DNA of 64,000 nt from Haematococcus lacustris (lineage: Eukaryota; Chlorophyta; Chlorophyceae; Chlamydomonadales; Haematococcaceae): the NCBI GenBank assembly GCA_030144725.1, contig JASKMD010000008.1, forward strand, positions 8,592,787 through 8,656,786, read 5' to 3'. Shown in pieces: positions 21,155-31,300 of this stretch (position 1 is the first letter of the stretch; every line of letters begins with the position of its first letter). The notes beneath the pieces are model-generated. The model was given only the letters and a program-made list of their open reading frames with translations, searched no databases and was not told where the DNA came from. Both the position numbers and the translations under genes were made by a program.

Positions 21155-23208
21155 TCACAGCTTGCCTGTGGAAACCGCGGATGCCTTGGCCACGGCATTG
21201 CTGCTAGCTCCTCCAAAGGCATTGGCCTGGGCGTTGGCGATCGCTCCGCTGCCGCTGCCACTGGCTACCGCATTGGCTGCAGCGCTGCTAATAGGGGCTG
21301 GCTGGGGCTGGGGCAGCACTGGAAGAGCAGTGGGTGATGGTGGAACTGGCACTGGGGCTGGAGATGGGGGAGAGGCTGGTGCTGGGGACGGTGCGGTTGC
21401 TGCTGATGCCTGCCTGCACACCTGCAACCTCGATTCTGTCATCTTGCTGTCACAATTGACTGCATGTTACACAACAGGTCACAGAACATGGACTGCTGCC
21501 ACCAGGACTGCCAGGAGGTGGTGATGGTGCCGGCATTGCTGCCCTGCCACACTTCTGAACTTCTGATGTAGATCGGCTTAGGTCGCAACTGACTACACAT
21601 CACACAACCGGGCACACAACACAGGAGGTCACACTGCGGGTTTCATAGCGGGCAGCTTGGCACATGGTGTGTTGCAGCATCACATGCAGCATGGCCATGC
21701 CGTTGCTGGCATTGGTGCTAATGGCTGCAGCAGCAGGATTGATGTCTGGCCGGAGTGGAAAGAGTGCATGAGCAGGAGCTGTTAGTCCAAGAGGTTGCTT
21801 CCCTGCCAGCTTGTATCCCACCCTCCGGGCACCCATCCCACAACTCACGGTTATATTTGCATGGGATCCTGAACAATGAGATCACTGCATGAGGGGTGCC
21901 AGCACCAACACAGGTCAAGCAGGGTTTGGGTCAGACAGCAGCAGCGCAACGCAAGTTGGGGAGGTTTAAAGGAGCAATCGGAGCCCACCCACAAATGGCT
22001 CATGCTAGCTCAAAGGACCAGGCAGCTCAAGGGCAAAGGGTTTGAAGCCATGCACCACAGGCGCCAGAGGTCAGAGAGGATGGTGGCACTCACCAGTGTT
22101 GTACAGGCGGCGCTGCACTGAGGCTGGGGGGTCACCAACAGAGGACCGGCAACTGCATGCCTGCATCCCAGCAGGCGGCAGTAGCGGCAGCAGCAGAAGC
22201 AGCAAACGTTCCAGTGAGAAAGAAAGATGGGGTGCAACTGCAACAGGGGCTAAACATGAGTTTCGCATGGGCTTTGCATGAGCCATATACACAAGAACCC
22301 TATCGTTCATTGTGTTGCCCAAATCCTTAGTCGTCGGGCTGATCATAAGGCCTGTCTTCCAGTGCTTGCCCGGGTGTTTATGCTGTACATCGCCCAAAAC
22401 ATCAGCCTGGTCTGCCAGCCTGGCATTACTGCCCCTACTTCATTCTTTATCTCAACACTTTATGGGAGCTTGACCATCACAGGCTGTCCAGAGGCAGAGC
22501 CAGGACGAGCCCTGTTCTCCCATGTTTTTCTTTTGCAGCCCTGACCCACCTGAGCGTTGTATTGACAGGCGGCAATGCAGCAGGCAGCAGAGGAGGAGAC
22601 CTTGTCAACGGCGTAGTACACGTTGCCTGTGCTGTACTCCTTCTCCATCAGCTGGTTAATGGTGTTAAGAAGGCTCGGGTCTCTCAGCAGTGGACTGGTC
22701 TGCGGCAAGGGACATAGCATGGCCAATAGCCAGACATGCAAGACGAAGGATGCAGAAGCTGCAGCAGAGACAGTGGCAGCGGCCCCTAGGGGCGTGCACG
22801 TCTCTTTCAAGTGAGGTCAGCCAGGGGCAGCGCTCACATTGGAAATGCCTTTGGGTAAGCCCAGGCTGCCCAGGGCCCCGTCCATTTATGCCCTGCACTT
22901 AGTGTCAATGTTGACAGAATACGGCGTGCAGTTGGCCTCCCACTCGTTCCCGGCAGCCCATCCTGTGCAGCGACAGGCACACATCACCCGCCAAGCAGCC
23001 GCGGTTCTGGCGGTATGGTTAGAGGCATGATGAGTGGGGCTGCCGCGCGGTATGGTGCTGGGCACTGATGGGGTTTTGGCTAGCTGGCGTGCGACGAGGA
23101 CGACTAGGCTCACAACACTTAGAGCGCATACCACCGACAGCACTGCGACAGCTTGCCGGCTGCTGCGAAGAGGAGCACGCCAACAAGGAGTGCGAGCGAG
23201 CCATGCAT
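21155..23208 (-). pseudogene. Secreted ten-cysteine protein, member 2, premature stop
   Basis: Exons correspond one-to-one with member 1: 23208-23157, 22962-22838, 22699-22550, 22160-22094, 21884-21849 and 21459-21155. The signal peptide is MHGSLALLVGVLLFAAAG. Exon 2 keeps C-x10-C but has TAA where members 1 and 3 have a glutamate codon (after TKCRA), at about 22892-22894. The first intron starts GCAAGC instead of GTAAGC. The remaining exons are open: ACC-IAAC in exon 3, ACSC in exon 4, IPCKYN in exon 5, and NCDSKMTESRLQVC in exon 6 followed by a Pro-rich and Ala/Gly/Ser/Asn-rich tail ending STGKL. The nonsense codon makes it a recent pseudogene unless it is read through. A TTACA (TGTAA on the coding strand) near 20812 could be its old polyadenylation signal. 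Confidence 0.7.
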
Positions 23209-23400
23209 TGCGATGTACTTATGTGGCTGAGTGTCTTGCGGCAGACTCCATTGTGCCCAGGTCCAGTGTTTCATTTCTAGCGGTCATTGCCGGCAAGCGT
23301 GTGATCCGGTGGCCATCAAACCGCCACGCGCAGATCCCCTAGCAAAATTGAATGCATGTCGAGGTAGGAAGAACGAAGCCGGAGAAAGACCCCGTTTCCA
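23209..23400. promoter_or_regulatory. Divergent promoter remnant of member 2
   Basis: Copies the stretch at 16237-16440 (GTGTCTTGCGGCAGA, CGCCACGCGCAGATCCC, AATGCATGTCGAGGTAGG) but breaks into CCCCGTTTCCAATGG repeats before any leader ATG. The divergent leader exon is therefore lost here. Confidence 0.45.
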
Positions 23401-24340
23401 ATGGGCCGGAGCCGGAGCCAGAGCCAGAGCTAGATCTCACTTTTTGGGTGCTCCGGCGACCCCGTTTCCAATGGAAAGAGCCCAGTCGTTAAAGCGGTCG
23501 CCCATAGCCTGCCCATCCCGCAGCCGCAGCTAAGGGCAGCTCCGCTGTCCACCCCACGCCTGCCTTTACAAATGGACGCAACGACGGCAGGCTGCACGTC
23601 GGCGGTGGAGGCAGCAGATAGCCCGGGTCCTCGTCTTGATTGTGGAGTGGTTTCAAACGGAGAGCACAAAGCAAGGGCATGGCTAATGTTGGGGGATGTG
23701 TCCGATGCCTGACTTGCTTTGACGTCGGAACCTTGCGCCTTGGCGCTATAACCGTCTTAGCGAATACTGGAAAGTGCCCAGGGACTACAAGACATTTTAC
23801 CCCAATATCCTCAACGTGTCACAGAGGCTTGTCGCAGAGGCTTGTCAAAAGACTGAAACAGTGGGACTTGGACAATGGGACAGGCAAGACTTAAACGGTG
23901 GGACATGCTGATGCTGAGGATTACCAGTGACAGGTCACCAGGTCACAGGATTACCTACACAATGTGCATTATGTAACCCAACTGATGAGCTTCAGAGACC
24001 CAACATCATGCTGACATAACTGTGACCTGTGGCCTGCGTGCCGTAAGGGGTGATGGGAGCCAACTGCTCCTGTAGTGGCGACGGCGGCCCCATTGGCCCA
24101 AGGGGAAAGACCCACTAGGCACCTGCATCCACCAGGCTGCAGCCAAGACGCCCCACCAGGCTGCACCCCTTGCAATCCACCAGGCTGCAGCCCAGCCGCC
24201 CCACCAGGCTGCAACCCCGCCGCCCCACCAAGCACGTGCACCCCACCAGCATTAGCCAAGATGGCAAGCTGTGCACTGTTGCTCAGCTTCCAGAACTCAT
24301 CTTCCTCACCACCACCTGGAACAACAACATTGAATGCATG
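23401..24340. other. Intergenic stretch with short repeats
   Basis: Holds a duplicated CCCCGTTTCCAATGG, GGCTTGTC and CAGGTCACAGGATTACC words, and a tandem CCACCAGGCTGCA repeat at 24128-24240. No recognisable gene. Confidence 0.4.
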
Positions 24341-24446
24341 TCGAGGTAGGCAGAACGAAGCCGGTGAAACGCGCGGTATGAGATGATGTCGACATGCACG
24401 ATGCTGAGGGTAATACTGTTACTTCGCCGCAGCTTCATGGTAGTAT
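24341..24446 (+). pseudogene. Truncated leader-exon copy
   Basis: A third copy of the promoter module and leader: an ATG at 24383 begins MMSTCTMLRVILLLRRSF and stops after about 21 codons. A still more broken copy is at 37065-37170. Both join the sequence CGCAGCTTCATGG(C/T)AGTA. Confidence 0.4.
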
Positions 24447-24519
24447 AAGTAGCAACAGACAGACCCCGTCGTTTCTCATTTCAAGATTGCGCCCCGTGTC
24501 TGCACCTCGCACCCCGTGT

Positions 24520-24951
24520 CTAGCACCCCGTGTCTGCACACCCTGCGCCTAGGCGTCCTGTGCTTGTCCTGCGTAAACTCAGGCGGGCCTGCCGCAAATT
24601 ACTCATATGGCTATCACAGCTGTAGGGCTTAGTGCATGAGCTGTGAAGGCACTTTCCCTTCCTATAGCGGCGGCAGGTAGGCTTCATCTCATCTACGCAA
24701 CTGTCGGGACACGCGCAAAGGACCTGGCAGCCATTAAGCGCCCAGAGATCCGCTGATCTCGCAGCCGCGTACTGACCCTTGAGGCACAAGGCCAGCGTAC
24801 CACCGCTGAGGTGGCTTCTGCCACGTCTGCTGCTTCTATTGCTGCTGTTACTCCTCGCTGTCTGCCCAGAGTAAGACAGGCGGCAGCGGTAATGGCATGA
24901 GCAGCTGGAGCAGCAGGAGCACGACCACTCTTCTTTTTGGTGTATACCCCT
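24520..24951 (-). CDS. Cysteine-rich open frame cut by the retrotransposon
   Basis: The minus-strand frame contains VLCACPDSCVDEMKPTC, then KGKCLHSSCTKPYSCDSHM. It runs through the 5' LTR boundary at 24952, so its upstream part was displaced by that insertion. A copy of the central part at 37390-37480 is broken by a stop, which argues that this is an old duplicated fragment. No family is recognised. Confidence 0.25.
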   Translation of the reverse strand, partial: RGIHQKEEWSCSCCSSCSCHYRCRLSYSGQTARSNSSNRSSRRGRSHLSGGTLALCLKGQYAAARSADLWALNGCQVLCACPDSCVDEMKPTCRRYRKGKCLHSSCTKPYSCDSHMSNLRQARLSLRRTSTGRLGAGCADTGC

Positions 24952-25347
24952 TGTCACAACACAATGCGTCACTTGACATAATGCGTGATGACAATTACTT
25001 AGCAAGGCTTGCTTTTGGAGCTGAAGTTGAATCGTTGAGGTGTTGCATGAGGCCGACATGACAGTTGCTGCGAACGTTTGCATGGGAAGAACCCTAGACT
25101 GCATGCGAACGCATAGTGAACGCTTGAGGGTATTTGAGGGCTAGCTGAGATGGCTGCGGTAGCTTGAGAAACTCCAGTTCATCCCGTCTTCAAGCGGCAG
25201 GAGTCTCAGCAAGCCCATGTAAGAAGGGGATCCGTGTGAATTGCGTCCACGACATCCCTGTCCCATCAGCTGCCAGCTCTTCTGGCCCAGCTCGGTGGGG
25301 CGAACACGCCACTTTCTCAAGCTAAGTATCGTGCATGCCCAGCGACA
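24952..25347 (+). repeat. 5' LTR
   Basis: The core 24952-25314 matches 33845-34207 base for base as far as can be read. The last about 33 bases (TCTCAAGC...GCGACA) only loosely match the end of the 3' LTR, sharing CTCA, GCATGC and GCGACA. The boundary is therefore certain to 25314 and probable to 25347, where it would overlap the first ATG of the polyprotein. Confidence 0.85.
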
Positions 25348-28300
25348 TGTCTGTCGACGGCGGTTCCTATGGCGAGTCGGTCGGGTCGCCCGGCCCGACT
25401 CAAGGCAGTCGCTTCGGCCCAGCCCCGCCCACGGCCAGGCACCCCCTGCCGTCGTCGGGCGTGGCCCTCTTACCCCACGAGCTTGATCGCTCATTTTCTT
25501 GTGTCAGGGCGAGCCTTCGCCTCCTCTGTCACGACGCCAAACTGGCCTACGGCGAAGGAGGGGTCGAAGAAATCCTCTCAGAGCTGCCCACGCGCGCGGG
25601 CGCTGTTTTTGCAGATGGTTTCGTCCCGCAGGCCGTGGAGGCAGCCTACTCCCGGTCACATGCGGCTCTTTCCTCCGAGGAGCGGGCAGATCCCTCCCGG
25701 TGCATTTCCCTGTTCTTGGACCTCGTCCGCAGGGACCTGTATGAGCCTGTGCTCCTCCCTGAGCAAGTGGAGGGCATCAGGCTGGGCGACATGGGTGAGC
25801 GGGGGCGCACGGAGTCCCCCAAGTCCCTCCATGCCCGCATGGCCCCGCAGCTCCTCCTCATGGAGCTAGGCCGCAGCCAGGCAGTCAGGATGTTCTTGAA
25901 TGCCTTACATCCTCACCCTCGTCATGTGCTCCATGATCAGGGCAAACGCCTTGTTGAGCGCAGCATGGCAGCTTATGCGCGCACACCCAGGCCCGTTGAG
26001 GATTCTGTGGAGTTGGCCCTTGCTCGTGCCGAAGTCGCTGCCACAGGGGTCTATGAGGAGTTCATCGGCATGCTGCAGCTGGGTCGTGTGGCCAGCAAGC
26101 CTGCTGCAAGGGAGCCTACTTCCCACACCGCGGCGGACATCCTAACCCAACTCAAGGGAGGTGACCCAGCAGCCGTGAAGACCGCACAGCGCCTCATGCG
26201 CCAGCTCCACACTGCCCTGACAGCTCATGGCACACCTGCTGTAACCCCAACTGCCCCACCTAAGCAATGGTGTGAGCACCACCAGCGCTACACCAATCAC
26301 TCCACCGCTGACTGTCACATGCACCAGCAGCAAGCAGCTTCGTCGCAGCCGCCTCCACCGCCCGTTGCCAGCCTGACCGCCACCCCTGCTGAGCAAGCCA
26401 TGTTCGAGCAGTTCAAGGCATTCATGTCATCAAGGTCTGGTGTTGCTGCTGTCCCCATGCGTGCTCATACCCTCATGCAGTCCCGGTCAGCCCCTCCGCG
26501 TCCACGCCCCCATTGTGACCACTGCGGCAAGGACGGGCACACAGTGGAGCGGTGCTTCGCCAAGCACCCAGAGCTACGCCCACCCTCATGGGGCCCGCCA
26601 GCAACCTCCCACTCCCTGCTGACCACGCCCTCAGCAGCCCTCGCCGCCATTGACGAGGGTATGGAGGATGATGACGCAGCCATGCATAGCTTCACCACCG
26701 TGCCCACCGCCAATGCTAGCCAGGCCCGCCTTGCCATGCAGCGTGCCCTAGCAGCTGCTGCAGCTGCTGCCCCAGCTGATGCCGTGCAGCCTGTGCCACC
26801 TCCCATCACCAGCCCCCAGGAGGCCTACAATGCCATGCGCCATGCTCTGGCCGGCACTGTTGTGCGGCCCCTAGGCTTTGTGCCTGGCAGTGCCGTCGCC
26901 CGCGCAGCCCCCGCCACCTCCAGCTCCAGCACCGGCACCACAGTGGCCATGCAACCCCCACGCCTGCCCTTTGCGGATATCACTAACACTCGTGTGCAAG
27001 GGCTGGAAGCGCAGGTGTCCAGCATGCAGCAGCAGGTGCTGATCATGCAGGCCCAACTTGCTCAGCTGCACGCCGAGCGACCCTTGGCGCAAGCGGTGGC
27101 TGCAGCCACTGCAAGCTCCACCCCAAGCACCCAGCCCGCGCCCGCTAGTGCACCGCAGCCTACTGTGGCGCTGCATGCAGCTCCCGCAGCCCTACACCGG
27201 CCTGCCTCTACCTTGCCTGCCCTTCCCTTTGCTGCCAACCCATGCGTCACTGCAGGCTTCAGTGTCCTTGACCGCCATGGCAACCCTCATGCCATGGCAG
27301 GGGTCATGATCGACTCTGGCTCAGGCGCTCAGCTGATGACCGCTGCAGTAGCCCGGCAGCTGCAACTAGAGGTCCTCCCCTCCCAGCTGCGCATCATTCA
27401 GAGCGGGGGCGCTGAGTTTCGCACCGTGGGTGCCGCGGTTGTTGAGGTGGGCCTGGCTCTTGGCACCCCCCATGCAGCTAGGTCACGGCACCGCTTCCAG
27501 GTGGTGGCGGACAGCAGCAGCCTGCCCTACAGCCTGTTGGTTGGCACTGAGATCATCCACCGCCATGGCATCCAGCTAGACCTGCCTGGCCGCCTGCTCA
27601 CTTACGCCCCGCGCCTTGCCAGCCATGGCCAGCCCCATCCTCGGCATGCCTTGCCATTGCACTTCGAGGCACCAGCAGCTTGGTCCAGCGGCACCTTGCT
27701 CAGCCAAAGTAGTGTGGTTGCCAGCTCATGTGTGAGCAGTATTTCTCACTCCAGCACCTCCACATGTGGCTCCATTGAGAGCACTGCGCCGCCACCAGCC
27801 CCTGCACCTGGCCCGGCAACTGCGCCAGCCGCATTCAACCATGCATTTGTGCACCGTGCCCTGCCCTACGCGTACAACCTAAGTGTGGCAGCAGGTCTCA
27901 GCGTACGTGGCAGCAATGGCAAGCTATGGGCCCCTTCTGGGGTATTGTTTGACTCTGGCTCTGGGGCGCTGCTCATCTCCCAAGGCCTCGTGGACCTTCT
28001 ACGCCTGCCAATCAACCCCTACCATCTGTCTGTCCGGCAAAGCGGCGGCGTTGCCTTCAACACAGTGGGTCATGTCATGCTGGAGGTGGGCCTTGCTATT
28101 GGCACAGCCCATGCGGCCCGCTCATGCCACCGCTTCTATGTCGTGGCCAGCAACCAGCTGCCTTACAGCCTCCTCATTGGCACAGAGCTGATGCACCAGC
28201 ACGGTGTGCAGATTGACCTCCGTGCTCGCACCTTCACCTACAGCCCTCAGCTTGCCAGCCTGGGGCAGCCGCACCCACGCCACGCCCTGCCTCTGCTGTT

Positions 28301-31300
28301 TGACAGCAGCAGCTTCCCCCACGACCACCCTGTCTCAGCCTCTGCGCATGCCAATCCCCTCTATGCCTGTGTGGCCTGCCCAGCGCAATGCGAGGGGGAG
28401 CAAGGCGGCAGCGGTCAGGCCGGCGTGTGCTACCTGGGGGCTCCAGGGGTTGAGCCACTGGTGACCAGCACCACCCCTGGTTGCAGCCCCGCCCCCAGCG
28501 TTGCGGAGGCCAACCCCGTGCCGGAAATCAGGGGTCTTGCACGGGGCCCTCGTAGCAAGCCCGGCCACGGCGCGGCCAGACCGCAGCTGCCAGCTCGTTC
28601 CCCCAAGCACCAGGCGCAGGGCCTAGGGGCCGCTCGCCGCCGTACACGGCAGCAGCAGCGCGCCATGGCAACAACCCCCGCAGGAGGCAGTGGCTGGGCT
28701 ACCGCCGGCCAGGAACTGCTTACTACCATCCGTAAGGGCTGCACTTTGCGCACGGTCACAACCCTGCTGCTCATCCTTTGCGCACTGCTGCCCACGCTGC
28801 ATGCGTGCCCACCCAACAAGCTGCCAACCGTGCCAGCCTTGCCCGATGCGTACAGCTGTGTCACCATTGAGCACACCCTGCCAGGTGGCCGGCAGCACTT
28901 GCCTCCTGATGTTCGCTTCACCAAGCACGCGAAGGGCATGCTGTTCGGCAACCATCCGGGCATGACCACAGATGAGCATGCCGCCCTGCAAGCACTGGTA
29001 GAGGCCCATGACAGCGCGTTCTCTTACAGCCTGTCTGATCTGCCCGGGTACCACGGGCCCCGCCCCCCCTTCAGCATCCCCCTCACCTCTGACCAGCCTG
29101 TGCGCACCCCCCCTCGCCGCTACAGCCCCCTTGAGCGGCAAGTCTGCATTGACAAGACCGCTGAGCTGCAGGCCGCAGGCATCGTGTCCCCGGTGGAAGG
29201 ACCTTGCAGCTACGCTGCCGCCCCGGTCCTACCCGCTAAGAAGGATGCCCATGGCAACTGGACCGAGAAACGTTTTGCAATTGACTACCGCCAGCTCAAC
29301 GCAGCCACCAAGCCCGACATCTACGGCTTGCCCCGCCCTGATGAGATGTTCAGTGAGTTGGGTGACAGCTGCTACTTCAGCAAGCTAGACATGCGTAGCG
29401 GGTTCTTCCAGCTCATCATTGCACCAGCTGACCGCATCAAAACAGCATTCTGGTGTGGCAACAAGCTATATCACTTCAACCGCATGCCTTTCGGCCTACG
29501 CAATGCACCAGCTGAATATCAGCGCGTCATGGATCGGTGCATTGCTGATGCCACACTGACCCACTGTTGCAAAGCTTACATTGATGATCTGCTCATCCAC
29601 AGCACCAGCGCCGAGCAGCATCTGGCAGACGTGGCAGCGGCGCTACGCATGCTCCAGGCCAATGGGCTGAAGGCGCACCCGGACAAGAGTATCTTCGGGG
29701 CAGATGTGGTAGAGTACTTGGGTCACAATGTCAGCAGTCATGGCCTTTCCCCCACTGAGGCTAAGGTAGCCGCCGTCACTGCCTTACCCACCCCCACCAA
29801 CCTGCATGACCTGCGCCAGATCATGGGGTTCATCAATTACTACCGATGTTACGTGCCCAACTTCTCCGCCACTGCAGCACCCATCACACGCCTCACAAGC
29901 AAGGGTGTGCCTTGGGAATGGGGGGAGCAGCAGCAGCATGCCTTTGCCGCGCTCAAGGCAGCCATATGCACCCCTGGCCTGGTGTTGCGCCGCGCCGATT
30001 ACTCCCGCCCCTTTGTGCTTCACACTGACTGGTCTACGGCAGGCTGTGGTGCTGTTTTAGGTCAGCTTGACGCAGCAGGCCAGGAATACATGGTGGCGTG
30101 CATCAGCCGCAGCAATAACAAACACGAGCGCAATTACAGCTCCTACCAGGGTGAAATGCTGTGCGCTGTGTGGGCCATTAAGACCTTGCGCCCCTACCTG
30201 CATGGTGTTGCCTTCAGGCTTGTCACTGACCACCAGCCTCTCACATGGCTGATGACTAACCCCAACCTCACAGGGCACCACGCCCGCTGGGCTCTGAGCC
30301 TTCAGGACTACACCTTCAATATTGAGCACCGCCCCGGCAACAAGCACCAGAATGCGGACGTACTGTCCCGCTGGCCATTGGCCACCACGGCTGATGGCTC
30401 AGGCGCACAGCTGGACCCTGACCCCGCCGTGGCGCTAGCCCGCTTCCCTTGCGTCGCCACGACCCAAGCTGAGTCAATGGTGTGGTCCTGCACATCCTAC
30501 TGGCCATTTGACTCCCACTATGCCACCCACCCAGCTGACCTCCTGTGGGGCAATCTTGGGGGTCACCTGGATGCTTCCTTCCACCCATCTGCCCCTCCCT
30601 TGCCAGAGCCCACAGAGCCTGCCTTACACCATGCAGCCCTTACCATGTTGCAACAAGCTGCACCCACCCTTGCCCACCTCCAGCCTGCTGTCACCTTCTT
30701 GGGTGCGGCTATGGGCCCCAGGGACATGCATGGAGTAGCCCCACCCGCACGCCTTAACACGACCCTCATCCCCACCACCTTCTTCCCAGCTGCTGCCAAT
30801 GGCATTGTCCTCCTGGAGCTGTTTGGGGGTTTGTGTGCGGGGCTAGACATGTGCCTCCGCAATGGCGTAACAGTTTGCCGCTACCTCTACTGTGACACAA
30901 ACCCTGCTGCCCAGCGCGTCGCCCAGCACCGCCTGTCAGCCCTCTCCATGCAGTACCCCACCCTGCTGCCTGCCTCCGCGTGCACAGCAGCCTTCACCTC
31001 CCTGCCAGCCGATGTGCGCACCATCACCACTTCCCACCTCGTCGGCGCTGGGGCTATGGCTGGCCAGCAGTGGCTGGTTGTTGCAGGCTGGGAGTGCCAG
31101 GACCTCTCATCTGCTGGCACACAGGCTGGCATGCATGGCCCACACTCTTCCACACACCATGATTGCTTGCGCATCATCGGCTCCATGCAGCAGCTGCAGC
31201 CCACCTGCCCCCCAGGCTACATCCTTGAGAATGTTGCAGTCCAGCACAATTTCAGCAGCCCCGCCGTGGCAGCTCAGCTGCAGCCACTATGCCAATTGTT

